A stretch of DNA of 22,314 bases from positions 1-22,314 of the forward strand of contig CAZQEZ010000074.1 in assembly GCA_964592475.1 (NCBI GenBank), in the 5' to 3' direction. Source of the stretch: CAZQEZ01 sp964592475 (GTDB lineage Bacteria; Bacteroidota; Bacteroidia; Cytophagales; Cyclobacteriaceae). This document shows positions 7,390 through 15,195 of this stretch, one piece after another. Below the pieces are notes generated by a model. It was not told the origin of the DNA, made no database searches, and worked only from the letters and a program-made list of their open reading frames with translations. Every line of letters starts with the position of its first letter. Position 1 is the stretch's first letter. The position numbers and the translations under genes were made by a program.

Positions 7390-7419
7390 CAAAGTTACTG
7401 TTCAGCTAAATTATGCAAA
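7390..7419 (-). promoter_or_regulatory. Bacteroidota-type promoter of the CPBP gene
   Basis: On the minus strand TTTG (7416-7419) is followed after 18 bases by TAACTTTG (7390-7397). This fits the Bacteroidota sigma factor pattern of a TTTG-like -33 box and TAnnTTTG -7 box. Transcription would begin near 7384, about 15 bases before the ATG at 7369. Confidence 0.7.
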
Positions 7420-7452
7420 TAATGTTAAATATTTCATTTATTCAAATATAAA

Positions 7453-7483
7453 TTGGCTCGTTATAAAGCTTATAACGAGCCAA
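7453..7483 (-). terminator. Hairpin terminator after the 758-residue exported protein gene
   Basis: A perfect 14-bp inverted repeat with a 3-base loop: TTGGCTCGTTATAA, then AGC, then its complement. On the minus strand it is followed by TTTATATTTG and lies 27 bases after the stop at 7511, so it best serves that gene. On the plus strand only AAAAC follows. Confidence 0.85.
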
Positions 7484-7510
7484 AACTGATCAATATACCT
7501 CAATTTATTA

Positions 7511-9787
7511 TCACAATAAAGAGATAGGCTGCATCAGAGCGCCATTAGTGGCAACATCCCAGGCAGCAAATCTCACCCATTTTTTCCCTTCACTATTAAA
7601 TGGTATCTCAAACTGCTTTTTGCCAAAGGCTGGTAAATCAGTTGCCGGAATTATTTTTCTATCGATAATTTTGCCATCACCCCATACTACCTCTACAAAT
7701 TCTAAAGGAAATGTCCATTCCACCTCAGCAACAATTGTTTTGTTGTTGCCACTACCTTTTATTTCAAAGTTTGGTATCAGAATTTCTCCCGATGTCATAA
7801 AGTAATCACCCTGCTTGAGAGTGTTAATTATCAAACTCATGTCATTTAGCGAAGGTATTTTATCAATTTTCAGGTAGTTTACAGGAGACATGCCATAGGC
7901 ATCATCCCAGGGAGGTTTACCCCTCTCACCTATATCAGATCTGGCTTCAGATATAGCAATAGCAAATTTAGGGGGCAGGTTTTTAGCGGCCATCCAATTA
8001 TTTGCCTCATCCCATAAGTTAAGAAACCGGTATTCACCCAGGCGTATTTCGCTTGCATCAATCCCCATGCCCCATCGATAGCCTAAGCTAAAGTAGTTTA
8101 CATGTTCAAACTGCGGCTCGTCTTTTATAGCATCCGGATATCCTGTAGATCGTTTAGAACGGGGGTGAGGCATGGAAATGAGCATGTTTTCTTCCTCGGT
8201 CATCTTCATCAGGTCCATCGGTTCTGCAACATTGTATACCCTGCCATATTCAGGGTGCTCTGTATATAGCGGTTCCCCTTCAGCGCGTGAAGGCTTCCAA
8301 TAAACAGGGCCTGGAATTAATATGTCATAATGACCTCCCATAAAAGGCGGCCTTCCACCTGTGCTATTTTCGTCATTGGGCATCACCAGAAAATCCTTAT
8401 CCGACTGGCTGCGGGCCGCATCGTAATATTCTTTAAGTGCTTTTACAAATGCCATTCCTTTATCGTGACGTGCCGGACCTCTTACTCCGTCTATGATGCT
8501 GAAAATGTCTATTCCTACCCCTTTAATGGTGCTAATGTCATTTAGTAAATAGTTTAACCCCCCTAGCTTTTTAAGCCTTTTTACCAGACCTACGTGATAA
8601 TGGTGTCCCATCACTTTATACCCAGGCAAGGGTTTGAACTGATCATTATTTGTGAATTTCAAGGCATGCTCTATAGCATCTTCACCACCTTTTGCACTTA
8701 TGTGGAAAAATAAGGGCATCCTCTGCCAGGTACCGGGTCGGGCACTATAAAGAGCGAAATTATGATAAAATTCAGGGTCTTCTTCATGTTCGGCTTGCCG
8801 AATACCAAAAGAAAAGGAACTTTCACTGTCTTTTCTATACCAACTATAGCCTAAATTTTGTTCTGATTCGCGAGCCCAATAAAAACTGTGTGGTGGCGGA
8901 AAAGCGGCTATTCCTGCCTCTTTTATTTCAGCCGCAATTAACCTGTTATTGCTTTTTATAATGGTTGGTTTTTCATAGGTTGGCCCTCCAAACTGATACT
9001 CTTGCCAGGTATTAACTAAATCACGCCATACCATTCTGGATCTGGATAATGGCAAACCTTTAAGGCCGGCATTATATTTAAAAGCTACTGAAGGCTGTTC
9101 CGTTTTAGCCACTATCATTTGCCGAAAAAGATTTATCCCTTTGTAGATGTCGAAACGTAAATATCCTTCGAAAACACCAACCTCTACCCCCGGGAAAGTA
9201 ATTTCTAAACGACTCCCATTTGTTTTAACAGCACAACGTTTGGCACTGAATTTTGCCATAGCACTGTTAATTTCATCCGGATTCCTGGGCATTCCCGGGT
9301 GATTAGCAAATGATTCTGCTGCCGGGATGGAAGTTGTATGAGATTTAGGGGGCTCATCTGTGATATAAAGTGGTGCATCCCAAAATGCTTCCCATTTTAT
9401 TTCATTTAGCTTTTCAGTTGTTAGTGGTACACCCATTTTTTCCAGCGGTTCTGTTTGCTGTTGTGTTACTCGACGCAATCCGGAAACAACCTGATATTCG
9501 GGTATTATATTGTTGGCAATCACTTGCCATTTTTCTGTTGCGGATGATTGGACAGCCAATTCCTTGATGGTTGGCGTTCCATCTTCAATGATAAAAGCCA
9601 TCCTTAATTGATTGTTGTTTTCACCTTGCCAGATTACGGTGAGTAAATCATCTTTTACTGATGCATTCAGACCTTCCTGGTGTTCATATTGAGAAAGATC
9701 AAATTCTGTCGGTTCAGCTTTGGCTCCGACTAAAATAACGATTACTAAAGCTATTGCCGATAGCTTTATAAGTTTAAATTTTTCCAT
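7511..9787 (-). CDS. Large exported protein resembling PHP/CehA-like metallohydrolases
   Basis: The 758-residue product has a clear signal peptide (MEKFKLIKLSAIALVIVILV, cleavage near GAKA-EP at 21-25). Residues about 30-385 are beta-rich, without a family I recognise. From about 390 the order of motifs matches a PHP-type metal-dependent hydrolase: GHHYHVG (394-400, HxH), IDIFSIIDG (426-434, where PHP proteins have DxxxxTDH), PNDEN (470-474, the usual glutamate position), MPHPRS (539-544) and ISEARSDIG (612-620, usual SDxH). The histidines expected after the second and last motifs are absent, so the site seems incomplete or altered. A C-terminal beta domain (about 680-758) ends ...VRFAAWDVATNGA, like the barrel-flanking domain of CehA relatives. 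It is probably periplasmic or outside the cell. It has its own terminator. The substrate is unknown; a carbohydrate or phosphoester is only a guess. Confidence 0.6.
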   Translation of the reverse strand: MEKFKLIKLSAIALVIVILVGAKAEPTEFDLSQYEHQEGLNASVKDDLLTVIWQGENNNQLRMAFIIEDGTPTIKELAVQSSATEKWQVIANNIIPEYQVVSGLRRVTQQQTEPLEKMGVPLTTEKLNEIKWEAFWDAPLYITDEPPKSHTTSIPAAESFANHPGMPRNPDEINSAMAKFSAKRCAVKTNGSRLEITFPGVEVGVFEGYLRFDIYKGINLFRQMIVAKTEQPSVAFKYNAGLKGLPLSRSRMVWRDLVNTWQEYQFGGPTYEKPTIIKSNNRLIAAEIKEAGIAAFPPPHSFYWARESEQNLGYSWYRKDSESSFSFGIRQAEHEEDPEFYHNFALYSARPGTWQRMPLFFHISAKGGEDAIEHALKFTNNDQFKPLPGYKVMGHHYHVGLVKRLKKLGGLNYLLNDISTIKGVGIDIFSIIDGVRGPARHDKGMAFVKALKEYYDAARSQSDKDFLVMPNDENSTGGRPPFMGGHYDILIPGPVYWKPSRAEGEPLYTEHPEYGRVYNVAEPMDLMKMTEEENMLISMPHPRSKRSTGYPDAIKDEPQFEHVNYFSLGYRWGMGIDASEIRLGEYRFLNLWDEANNWMAAKNLPPKFAIAISEARSDIGERGKPPWDDAYGMSPVNYLKIDKIPSLNDMSLIINTLKQGDYFMTSGEILIPNFEIKGSGNNKTIVAEVEWTFPLEFVEVVWGDGKIIDRKIIPATDLPAFGKKQFEIPFNSEGKKWVRFAAWDVATNGALMQPISLL

Positions 9788-10026
9788 TGTATTAAATATT
9801 GATTTATTTAAAGGTAATGATAATTGTTAATAATCTGAGTGAAATATTGGCAGAAAAATGAAGAAAAGTGAGATTTGATCAAAAATTGTTCTCTCAATTA
9901 CCAACACAATCGTCACTTGATCTTGAATAAGTTTTTAGTATTGATAATTAATTATATCAATTATATCCTCAATTCAACTTGATTTTTTGGAATTAGCAAG
10001 GTAAAAACGAGAAGTGTTTTATTTTT
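9788..10026. other. Intergenic stretch upstream of the exported PHP-like gene
   Basis: About 240 bases of AT-rich DNA between the start of the gene at 9787 and the PQQ-protein remnant. No ORF, no clear TAnnTTTG element on the minus strand, and only short AT palindromes. With the remnant and the stretch to 10542 it makes 755 bases without an intact gene. Confidence 0.5.
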
Positions 10027-10375
10027 TTACCTCCTATTAATAAACTGATTGTTCTTTATTCTAAAGCAAAGGCAATAAAGTGCATCTCCCTCTTCTGGTC
10101 CTAATTTTCCTCCTCCGTTGGCTAAAATCACAATGTATTGCTTACCATTGAGCTTGTAAGTGCTGGTGTGTTAATTATTAAATTCACTCACTATTTTCAC
10201 CCCTCTTTTTCCTTTGCCTGTTTCAGCATCAAAAGTGCTGAACATTTCATCGGAGGTAGTGCCAATGAAAAGCAAGCCGGTTTTAGTGTCGATTTGCTGT
10301 AAAGCCGAATAATGTTGAAGTCCGTGATCTCCTCCGGCCACTTGCCAATCAATATCAGATCCTTTTTTTAGGTTC
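10027..10375 (-). pseudogene. Decayed C-terminal piece of a PQQ-type (quinoprotein) dehydrogenase
   Basis: Reading the minus strand from about 10375 in one frame gives GSDIDWQVAGGDHGLQHYSA, LLFIGTTSDEMFSTFDAETG, then a stop (TAA at 10171-10173), then STYKLNGKQYIVILANGGGKLG and GDAL before a stop at 10027. The blocks match the last propeller blade of membrane or soluble quinoprotein glucose/alcohol dehydrogenases: the family has GLVFIGAT-DE-FRAFD-TGK and then ATPATYEVNGKQYVVIAAGGGGK. The GYATP segment is degraded to FNN-stop-HTS. The upstream 500 or more residues, signal peptide and PQQ ligands are missing. The fragment therefore cannot make an enzyme. It lies between two sugar-related exported proteins, consistent with loss of one member of an older oxidative sugar locus, but that link is inference. 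Confidence 0.8.
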
Positions 10376-10542
10376 CCACACCTTAAAAGAAATAATCCTA
10401 TAATTTACAATAAAAAAACTTTTTTTATTTCGTGTCTTATCGCCCAAAAATGCATATTTTAGTCTATTGCTAAAGAAAAATTGAAAAATATTAATAAATT
10501 CGGGACTTCAAATCAGTATCATCAAATTAAAAACGATAGACT
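10376..10542. other. Leader region of the second isomerase-like gene
   Basis: AT-rich sequence holding the presumed promoter for the gene at 10543. No exact TAnnTTTG element is visible; a TATTTTAG near 10456 is a poor match. No RNA structure stands out. Confidence 0.35.
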
Positions 10543-11493
10543 ATGAAATCAAGAAGAAAATTTATCAAGCATGCCGGCCTTATGGCGGCTGGTAGTTTAA
10601 TTGTTCCTTATGCTTGCTCACCTAAAAAATCTGAAGAAGGTGAAGCAGATACCTTAGCCACGGAAACAACCAAGGAATTGATTAATGAAGCAGGTAAAGA
10701 TATAGGTCTGCAGTTGTATACCTTAAGAAATGAAATTAATAATGATGGACTGGAAGCGACCTTAGAAAAAGTTGCTGGAATTGGTTATCAATGGATGGAA
10801 GGTTTTGGCTATGAAAATGGAACGATACTTGGCAAAACACCTCAAGAGTTTAGTAAAATAATTACTGATTTAGGTATGTCACTACCAAGTATGCATGCGG
10901 TTACTGAACTTACTACTTCTGGCGGTAAGTCTGCAATAATGGATGCTATGCGTAAAGCTGCTGAAGACTCAAAAACAGCTGGTGCACAATACTTGGTATA
11001 TGCTTATCTCAATGAAACAGAAAGAACCAGTCTGGATGACTATAAGCGACATGCTGAAACCTTTAATCAATTCGGTGAAATATGCAAGGAGGTAGGTTTG
11101 CAATTCGCTTATCACAATCATGATTTTGAGTTTGAAACTTTTGAAGATACCATAGCTTATGATTATTTAATCGAAAATACTGATCCGGAATTGGTAAAGT
11201 TTGAACTGGATTTATATTGGATTACCAAAGCAGGGTATAACCCAATTGAATATTTCGAAAAAGCCAATGGTCGAATAGAACTATGGCACGTTAAAGATAT
11301 GAATAATCAAGAGGAGAAGTTTTTTGCGCCAGTGGGTCAGGGAATCATTGATTTTGAAGCTATTTTTACCAAAAAAGATGTATCTGGAATGAAGTTTTTC
11401 TTTGTTGAACAAGACCAAACCAAAGAACAACCTCCTATTGAAGCAATTACCGATAGCTATAAATTTTTGAATACTGCAGAATTTGTATCGTAA
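10543..11493 (+). CDS. Tat-exported lipoprotein of the sugar phosphate isomerase/epimerase family
   Basis: A 316-residue protein. MKSRRKFIKHAGLMAAGSLI carries a twin-arginine motif (SRRKF) and leads to VPYAC, a lipobox with Cys25, so it is probably a Tat-exported lipoprotein in the envelope. After an acidic linker (about 28-50) comes a xylose isomerase-like TIM barrel: DIGLQLYTLRNEI (53-65), FAYHNHDFEFE (188-198), VKFELDLYWITKAG (218-231), ELWHVKDMN (246-254) and FFFVEQDQ (285-292). Unlike the paralogue at 5053, the histidine, aspartate and glutamate residues expected at strand ends for metal binding are present, so it is likely active as an isomerase, epimerase or related lyase on a sugar. 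A hairpin terminator follows. It is a single-gene unit; the substrate is unknown. Confidence 0.85.
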   Translation: MKSRRKFIKHAGLMAAGSLIVPYACSPKKSEEGEADTLATETTKELINEAGKDIGLQLYTLRNEINNDGLEATLEKVAGIGYQWMEGFGYENGTILGKTPQEFSKIITDLGMSLPSMHAVTELTTSGGKSAIMDAMRKAAEDSKTAGAQYLVYAYLNETERTSLDDYKRHAETFNQFGEICKEVGLQFAYHNHDFEFETFEDTIAYDYLIENTDPELVKFELDLYWITKAGYNPIEYFEKANGRIELWHVKDMNNQEEKFFAPVGQGIIDFEAIFTKKDVSGMKFFFVEQDQTKEQPPIEAITDSYKFLNTAEFVS

Positions 11494-11499
11494 ACCCTA

Positions 11500-11528
11500 G
11501 GCCTGGTGTCTGCCAGGTCTTTACTTAT
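11500..11528 (+). terminator. Hairpin terminator after the isomerase-like lipoprotein gene
   Basis: GGCCTGG pairs with CCAGGTC (seven pairs, one G-U) around TGTCTG and is followed by TTTACTTAT, seven bases after the stop codon at 11493. The T run is interrupted, so strength is moderate. Confidence 0.65.
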
Positions 11529-11570
11529 ACTTTCTATCTATTTACAAAACATTTCTATTCTTATCTCCGT

Positions 11571-11578
11571 TAGTTTTG
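11571..11578 (+). promoter_or_regulatory. Candidate -7 element TAGTTTTG for msrA
   Basis: TAGTTTTG fits TAnnTTTG and lies 19 bases before the ATG at 11598, giving a very short leader. No TTTG box is visible 18-20 bases upstream. Confidence 0.4.
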
Positions 11579-11597
11579 CCATATTGAAAGATAAACA

Positions 11598-12236
11598 ATG
11601 ATGTGGAAAAAAGTATTAATAGGGTTAGCGGTAAGCTTAATATATTTATCACTATTCAAAGCTGGTGCTGAAATTAATAACCAATTAATAAATAAAAAAG
11701 AACAGAAAATGGCGCAAGCAACTTTTGGCTCAGGATGTTTTTGGTGTACGGAAGCTTTTTTTCAAAGATTAAAAGGAGTGGAAAAAGTAGTATCGGGATA
11801 TTCGGGCGGAAAAATAAAAAATCCAACGTATCGAGAAGTCTGTAGTGGCAAAACGGGACATGCCGAGGTAATTCAAGTAACTTATAATCCGGAGATTATA
11901 AGTTACAAAGCACTATTGGAGGTGTTTTGGAAAACCCACGATCCTACCACCCTAAATCAGCAGGGAAATGATGTGGGTACTCAGTACCGAAGCGTGATTT
12001 TTTATCACGACCAAGATCAAGAAAACCAGGCTAAACACTATAAACAAGAACTTGATAAAGCCGGTATTTTTGCTGGACCTATCGTTACGGAAATAAGTCC
12101 ATATGAAACCTTTTTTGCAGCGGATGATTACCATCAGAATTATTACAACTCCAATGTAAATCAGCCGTATTGCAATATTGTAATTACGCCTAAATTAGAA
12201 AAATTTGAAAAGGTTTTTAAAGAGGTTTTAAAATAG
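11598..12236 (+). CDS. msrA: Peptide-methionine (S)-S-oxide reductase with N-terminal membrane anchor
   Basis: MsrA reduces the S-epimer of methionine sulfoxide in proteins, repairing oxidative damage. The 212-residue product has the active-site motif GSGCFWCTEAFF (44-55; catalytic Cys47, Cys50), then GVEKVVSGYSGG, NPTYREVCSGKTGHAEVIQVTY, DPTTLNQQGNDVGTQYRS and DDYHQNYY, all standard for MsrA. Before the catalytic domain stands an extra hydrophobic segment (MMWKKVLIGLAVSLIYLSLF), a signal anchor or signal peptide that should place the enzyme in the periplasm. A second ATG at 11709 (MAQATFGSG) matches the usual start of cytoplasmic MsrA, so two forms might be made. It has its own candidate promoter and converges on the gene at 12240 with three bases between stops. 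MsrB is not in the window. Confidence 0.95.
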   Translation: MMWKKVLIGLAVSLIYLSLFKAGAEINNQLINKKEQKMAQATFGSGCFWCTEAFFQRLKGVEKVVSGYSGGKIKNPTYREVCSGKTGHAEVIQVTYNPEIISYKALLEVFWKTHDPTTLNQQGNDVGTQYRSVIFYHDQDQENQAKHYKQELDKAGIFAGPIVTEISPYETFFAADDYHQNYYNSNVNQPYCNIVITPKLEKFEKVFKEVLK

Positions 12237-12239
12237 AAT

Positions 12240-12755
12240 TTATTTTTCTTCCTTTCCAAATTGCGAGAGCACATCCAAGAGCTTGATTTGCTCCACCGGA
12301 GGACTAGGGTCTATTTTTAATTGATATAATTCTTTAAAATGTTTTTGCTTAAAGTAATTGTCAACTGCTTTAAAGTTTTTGGCAGGCACAAAAAATCTTA
12401 ATTTTTCACTATTTATAGAAATAGTTAAATTACCTGCCAATTTTTCTTCTTTTTCAATTTTTACTTTAAATGCCTCGATAGTAATATTTTTCAACTCATT
12501 CTTTACAAGTAAAATATAAATAGAAGCATTTTTTGCTTGCAAGTGCATGAAATATCCGTTACGCATCACTTCCATTTGCATCACTTCAGTGGCATTTTGT
12601 CTGATAATAAAATTATCAACTTCAGAAATCCCGCGTTGATAATTAAATAAAGGAGATCTTATATTGGTTTTTATCAACTTTTCTACTGAATTAAATCTTC
12701 CTCCATAGTTTGACCAAGGAGGTTTTTCGCCTTTTTCGGTGGAGATTATTTGCAT
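12240..12755 (-). CDS. Unknown soluble protein of 171 residues
   Basis: No signal peptide or membrane helix is seen. The N-terminus MQIISTEKGEKPPWSNYGGRF is followed by an alternating pattern of strands (NATEVMQMEVMRNGYFMHLQ, ASIYILLVKNE, NITIEAFKVKIE, LTISINSEKLRFFVPAKNF) and a helical C-terminus (DNYFKQKHFKELYQL, IKLLDVLSQFGKEEK). The shape suggests a small beta-sandwich or barrel domain, but I do not recognise a family. The ATG is three bases after the stop of the UMF1 carrier gene, so the two are co-transcribed and possibly translationally coupled. Convergent with msrA. No function is proposed. Confidence 0.65.
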   Translation of the reverse strand: MQIISTEKGEKPPWSNYGGRFNSVEKLIKTNIRSPLFNYQRGISEVDNFIIRQNATEVMQMEVMRNGYFMHLQAKNASIYILLVKNELKNITIEAFKVKIEKEEKLAGNLTISINSEKLRFFVPAKNFKAVDNYFKQKHFKELYQLKIDPSPPVEQIKLLDVLSQFGKEEK

Positions 12756-12758
12756 TGA

Positions 12759-14057
12759 TTAGTTATTAGTGCTTTTTATTTTTTGATGAGGTATATGTGT
12801 GTGTAAAAGTACAATAAGGCCGGCAATAAAAAAAACACTTAATGCTACACTACTTAAACGCATACCACCTGTTATTTGTATCATTAAACCATATACGATG
12901 GTGCCAATGACTATTGAAACCTTTTCTGTGACATCATAAAAGCTAAAATAGGAAGTGTGATCTAAAGTATACTCGGGTATCAGCTTGGAGTAGGTTGCAC
13001 GTGATAGCGATTGAATACCTCCCATTACCAATCCCACCAGGAAAGCTAATGTGTAGAAATGGATTGCATTCATGACAAAATATGCGGCAATACAAACTAA
13101 AACCCATAAGATGATCATTATAACCAAACTATATTTATTGCCTTTCTTTTTGGAAACAAAAGCAAAAAAATAAGCTCCCGCTATAGCTACTACTTGTATA
13201 ATGAGAATAGTCAGAATTAATTCGCCACTTTCGAGTTTTAACTCAGCGCTGCCGAAAAGCGTGGCCAAATAAATAATTGTTTGCACCCCAGTATTGTATA
13301 GAAAGAATGCTATTAAAAATTTGCCTAAATTGGGATTGTTAGGTAAATTTTTTAATACTTTGTTTATTTCTGCAAATCCTTTGCTAAATAAACCGCCTTC
13401 TTTCTTTCCAGTAGCCTTATTGGGTGGTATCACAGAAAACGGAATTAAAGAAAAGCCAAGCCACCATACTCCGGTTAATAAAAAGCTTAGCCGGGTAGGG
13501 AATACATTATCTTTAAATCCCCAAAATTCATGCTTTTGAATTAAAACTAAAGATACGATGAGTAAAAGGATGCTACCGGCATAACCCATCGAAAACCCTT
13601 TGGCGCTTACCTGGTCAAACCTATCAGGAGTGGCAATACTAGGTAAGTAAGCATTGTAAAAAACCAAGCTGCCGGCAAAACCAATGCTGGCTAATACAGA
13701 AAAGGTAATTCCATATTCTACTGATTCAGTGAAAAAAAACAAAGCCATACAAGCCAAAGCACCAAGAAAGGCAAATATCTGCCAAAGCAGTTTTCTTTTG
13801 CCACCATAATCGGCCAAGCCAGATAGGGGTGGAGCAATAATTGCTATAATGATAAATGAAAGTGAAATGGAATAAGAATATAAGGCAGTGTTTTCTATTG
13901 ACCAGCCAAAAAAGTTAACAAGATTGTTTGAACCATCGGCAGTTACGGCATTGTAATAAATAGGAAAAATTGTTGCAGTTATTACCAGAGAGTACACTGA
14001 GTTGGCCCAATCGTACATACTCCAGGCATTAATTATCTTTTTATTATTTTTTTCCAT
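12759..14057 (-). CDS. UMF1/Atg22-type MFS transporter
   Basis: A 432-residue carrier with about 12 helices. The start MEKNNKKIINAWSMYDWANSVYSLVITATIFPIYY is the hallmark of the UMF1 family (related to the yeast vacuolar amino-acid effluxer Atg22), where the YDWANS segment in helix 1 is conserved. Other family-like stretches are PPLSGLADYGGKRK (the loop 2-3 motif), MGGIQSLSRATYSKLIP and EKVSIVIGTIVYG in the second half. It is an inner-membrane carrier; the substrate of bacterial members is generally not known. The gene starts 35 bases downstream of the terminator of the ExbB/ExbD operon and is followed after three bases by the 171-residue gene. It is the first gene of a two-gene operon. Length is normal. 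Confidence 0.88.
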   Translation of the reverse strand: MEKNNKKIINAWSMYDWANSVYSLVITATIFPIYYNAVTADGSNNLVNFFGWSIENTALYSYSISLSFIIIAIIAPPLSGLADYGGKRKLLWQIFAFLGALACMALFFFTESVEYGITFSVLASIGFAGSLVFYNAYLPSIATPDRFDQVSAKGFSMGYAGSILLLIVSLVLIQKHEFWGFKDNVFPTRLSFLLTGVWWLGFSLIPFSVIPPNKATGKKEGGLFSKGFAEINKVLKNLPNNPNLGKFLIAFFLYNTGVQTIIYLATLFGSAELKLESGELILTILIIQVVAIAGAYFFAFVSKKKGNKYSLVIMIILWVLVCIAAYFVMNAIHFYTLAFLVGLVMGGIQSLSRATYSKLIPEYTLDHTSYFSFYDVTEKVSIVIGTIVYGLMIQITGGMRLSSVALSVFFIAGLIVLLHTHIPHQKIKSTNN

Positions 14058-14091
14058 GCAAAGAAATTTTGAGAAGCAGTAAAAATAAGAA

Positions 14092-14135
14092 AATAAAGGA
14101 AAGTCTTCCCTATATAGAGAAGACTTTCCTTTATT
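14092..14135 (-). terminator. Strong hairpin terminator of the ExbB/ExbD operon
   Basis: A perfect 17-bp inverted repeat (AATAAAGGAAAGTCTTC and its complement) around a 10-base loop. It begins 25 bases after the stop of the last exbD and is flanked on both sides by A/T runs, so it can also stop transcription coming from the other strand. Confidence 0.85.
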
Positions 14136-14160
14136 AAATAATTGTAATCTTATTTTTTAT

Positions 14161-14628
14161 TTAAAATGCTTGTTCTATTTCTTGAGTAGAAGCGTACATT
14201 ATTTTACGTTGATTAGCATTTCTCAATTCTAATTGCACATCAGTTACAATACCCATTTTTGCTTCCTTATCTATTTTCATAGACATAGTAAGCTGATCTC
14301 TCTGTACCTCCGGAAGTTTATCTTTTTCCTGAGTAACAAATAAAAGCAGGTCACGAGGTTGTACCAATACATCATTCACTTGAATTCGTGGTTCAGTACC
14401 ATACTTGTTGGTTTCCATTGGTTTGCCAATATAAATATAGCTAATCAATGATTTTTTTTCCAACTTTTGAAGTTGAGTAGCTTCAGGTATCCTTTGCCTT
14501 ACTAATAAATTGGTTTCCCTCAATACAGTAGTTACCATAAAGAAAAATAGCAACATAAAGATAATGTCTGGTAACGATGCCGTTGGGATATTCTGACTTG
14601 TTGAGGTTTTCTTTTTAAATTTAGACAT
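14161..14628 (-). CDS. exbD: ExbD/TolR-family proton-channel subunit (second copy)
   Basis: 155 residues: a basic N-terminus (MSKFKKKTSTSQNIPTASLP), a single helix LPDIIFMLLFFFMVTTVLRE (about 19-38) and a periplasmic domain. D21 at the start of the helix is the aspartate that carries protons in ExbD/TolR/MotB. The periplasmic part contains RIPEATQLQKLEK, then ISYIYIG and KIDKEAKMGIVTDVQLELRNANQRKIMYAS, the usual ExbD ending with a VQ/LR helix-strand. It lies three bases after the first exbD and ends in the strong terminator. In Bacteroidota two different ExbD proteins often follow one ExbB; together they energise TonB-dependent outer-membrane transport. No tonB lies in the window. Confidence 0.92.
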   Translation of the reverse strand: MSKFKKKTSTSQNIPTASLPDIIFMLLFFFMVTTVLRETNLLVRQRIPEATQLQKLEKKSLISYIYIGKPMETNKYGTEPRIQVNDVLVQPRDLLLFVTQEKDKLPEVQRDQLTMSMKIDKEAKMGIVTDVQLELRNANQRKIMYASTQEIEQAF

Positions 14629-14631
14629 ATT

Positions 14632-15195
14632 TTATCCTCCAATGTTTGTAGGTTCTGCAAAAGAAATATTCTTAGGAAAGTTTTTCCTTGCTTTGTCGTA
14701 CAGGGCTTTATCCTGAGGATTTTTCCTGTCAAGCTTTCTAAACCTTTCCGGTGTGATACCTGCTCTAGCAGCATACATTTCATTGTACGCGGAAGTCACT
14801 ACATCCAGTACCTCAATGTATCGATCATATGTAGTACCCCGGTCAGTTTTAAACGATATTATCGCATCTTTCGGACTATCAGACAAATTCGGATTTCTCC
14901 CTTGATTTAAAACAAACTTTTTTATCTGAGGCTTCAAATTGCTTAAATTTGACATTGGCTCATTTTCTACCAATAACCTGTCAGAAGAGTTTAAATATAT
15001 TTTAAAAAGGTTTCGTTCCGGAATTTTCACATCCTTCTCGGGAATATCTTCAGGTTTTGGCGGTAACTGAAGCAATAAACCCCGATCGGTAGCAATTGTC
15101 GTAGTCATCAGAAAGAAGATCAGTAATAGGAAAGCAATATCAGCCATTGAGCTTGAATTGATTTCCACACTTGCTCTACCTTTACCTTTAGCCAT
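14632..15195 (-). CDS. exbD: ExbD/TolR-family proton-channel subunit (first copy)
   Basis: 187 residues. SMADIAFLLLIFFLMTTTIATDRGLLLQLPPKP holds the membrane helix with the proton-carrying Asp19 and the following LQLPPKPED motif typical of ExbD. The periplasmic domain is longer than in the second copy and includes IYLNSSDRLLVENEPMSNL, a stretch ending ISFKTDRGTTYDRYIEVLDVVTSAYNEMYAARA as in many ExbD proteins (the conserved D-R-G/T-Y-x-xx-I/V), and a C-terminal extension EPTNIGG. Its ATG overlaps the stop of the 108-residue gene by one base (TAATG), so translation is coupled. Two ExbD paralogues presumably form a mixed dimer inside the ExbB pentamer; this is inference from the operon. Confidence 0.92.
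   Translation of the reverse strand: MAKGKGRASVEINSSSMADIAFLLLIFFLMTTTIATDRGLLLQLPPKPEDIPEKDVKIPERNLFKIYLNSSDRLLVENEPMSNLSNLKPQIKKFVLNQGRNPNLSDSPKDAIISFKTDRGTTYDRYIEVLDVVTSAYNEMYAARAGITPERFRKLDRKNPQDKALYDKARKNFPKNISFAEPTNIGG

Noticed and set aside
8330..8961. Plus-strand ORFs of 71 and 89 residues inside the exported PHP-like gene
   Set aside because: They are antisense shadows of a long coding gene with a signal peptide and give no recognisable protein.
9990..10035. AGGTAAAA ... TTTTACCT inverted repeat
   Set aside because: Eight AT-rich pairs with a loop of about 20 bases beside a decayed gene; not convincing as terminator or element end.
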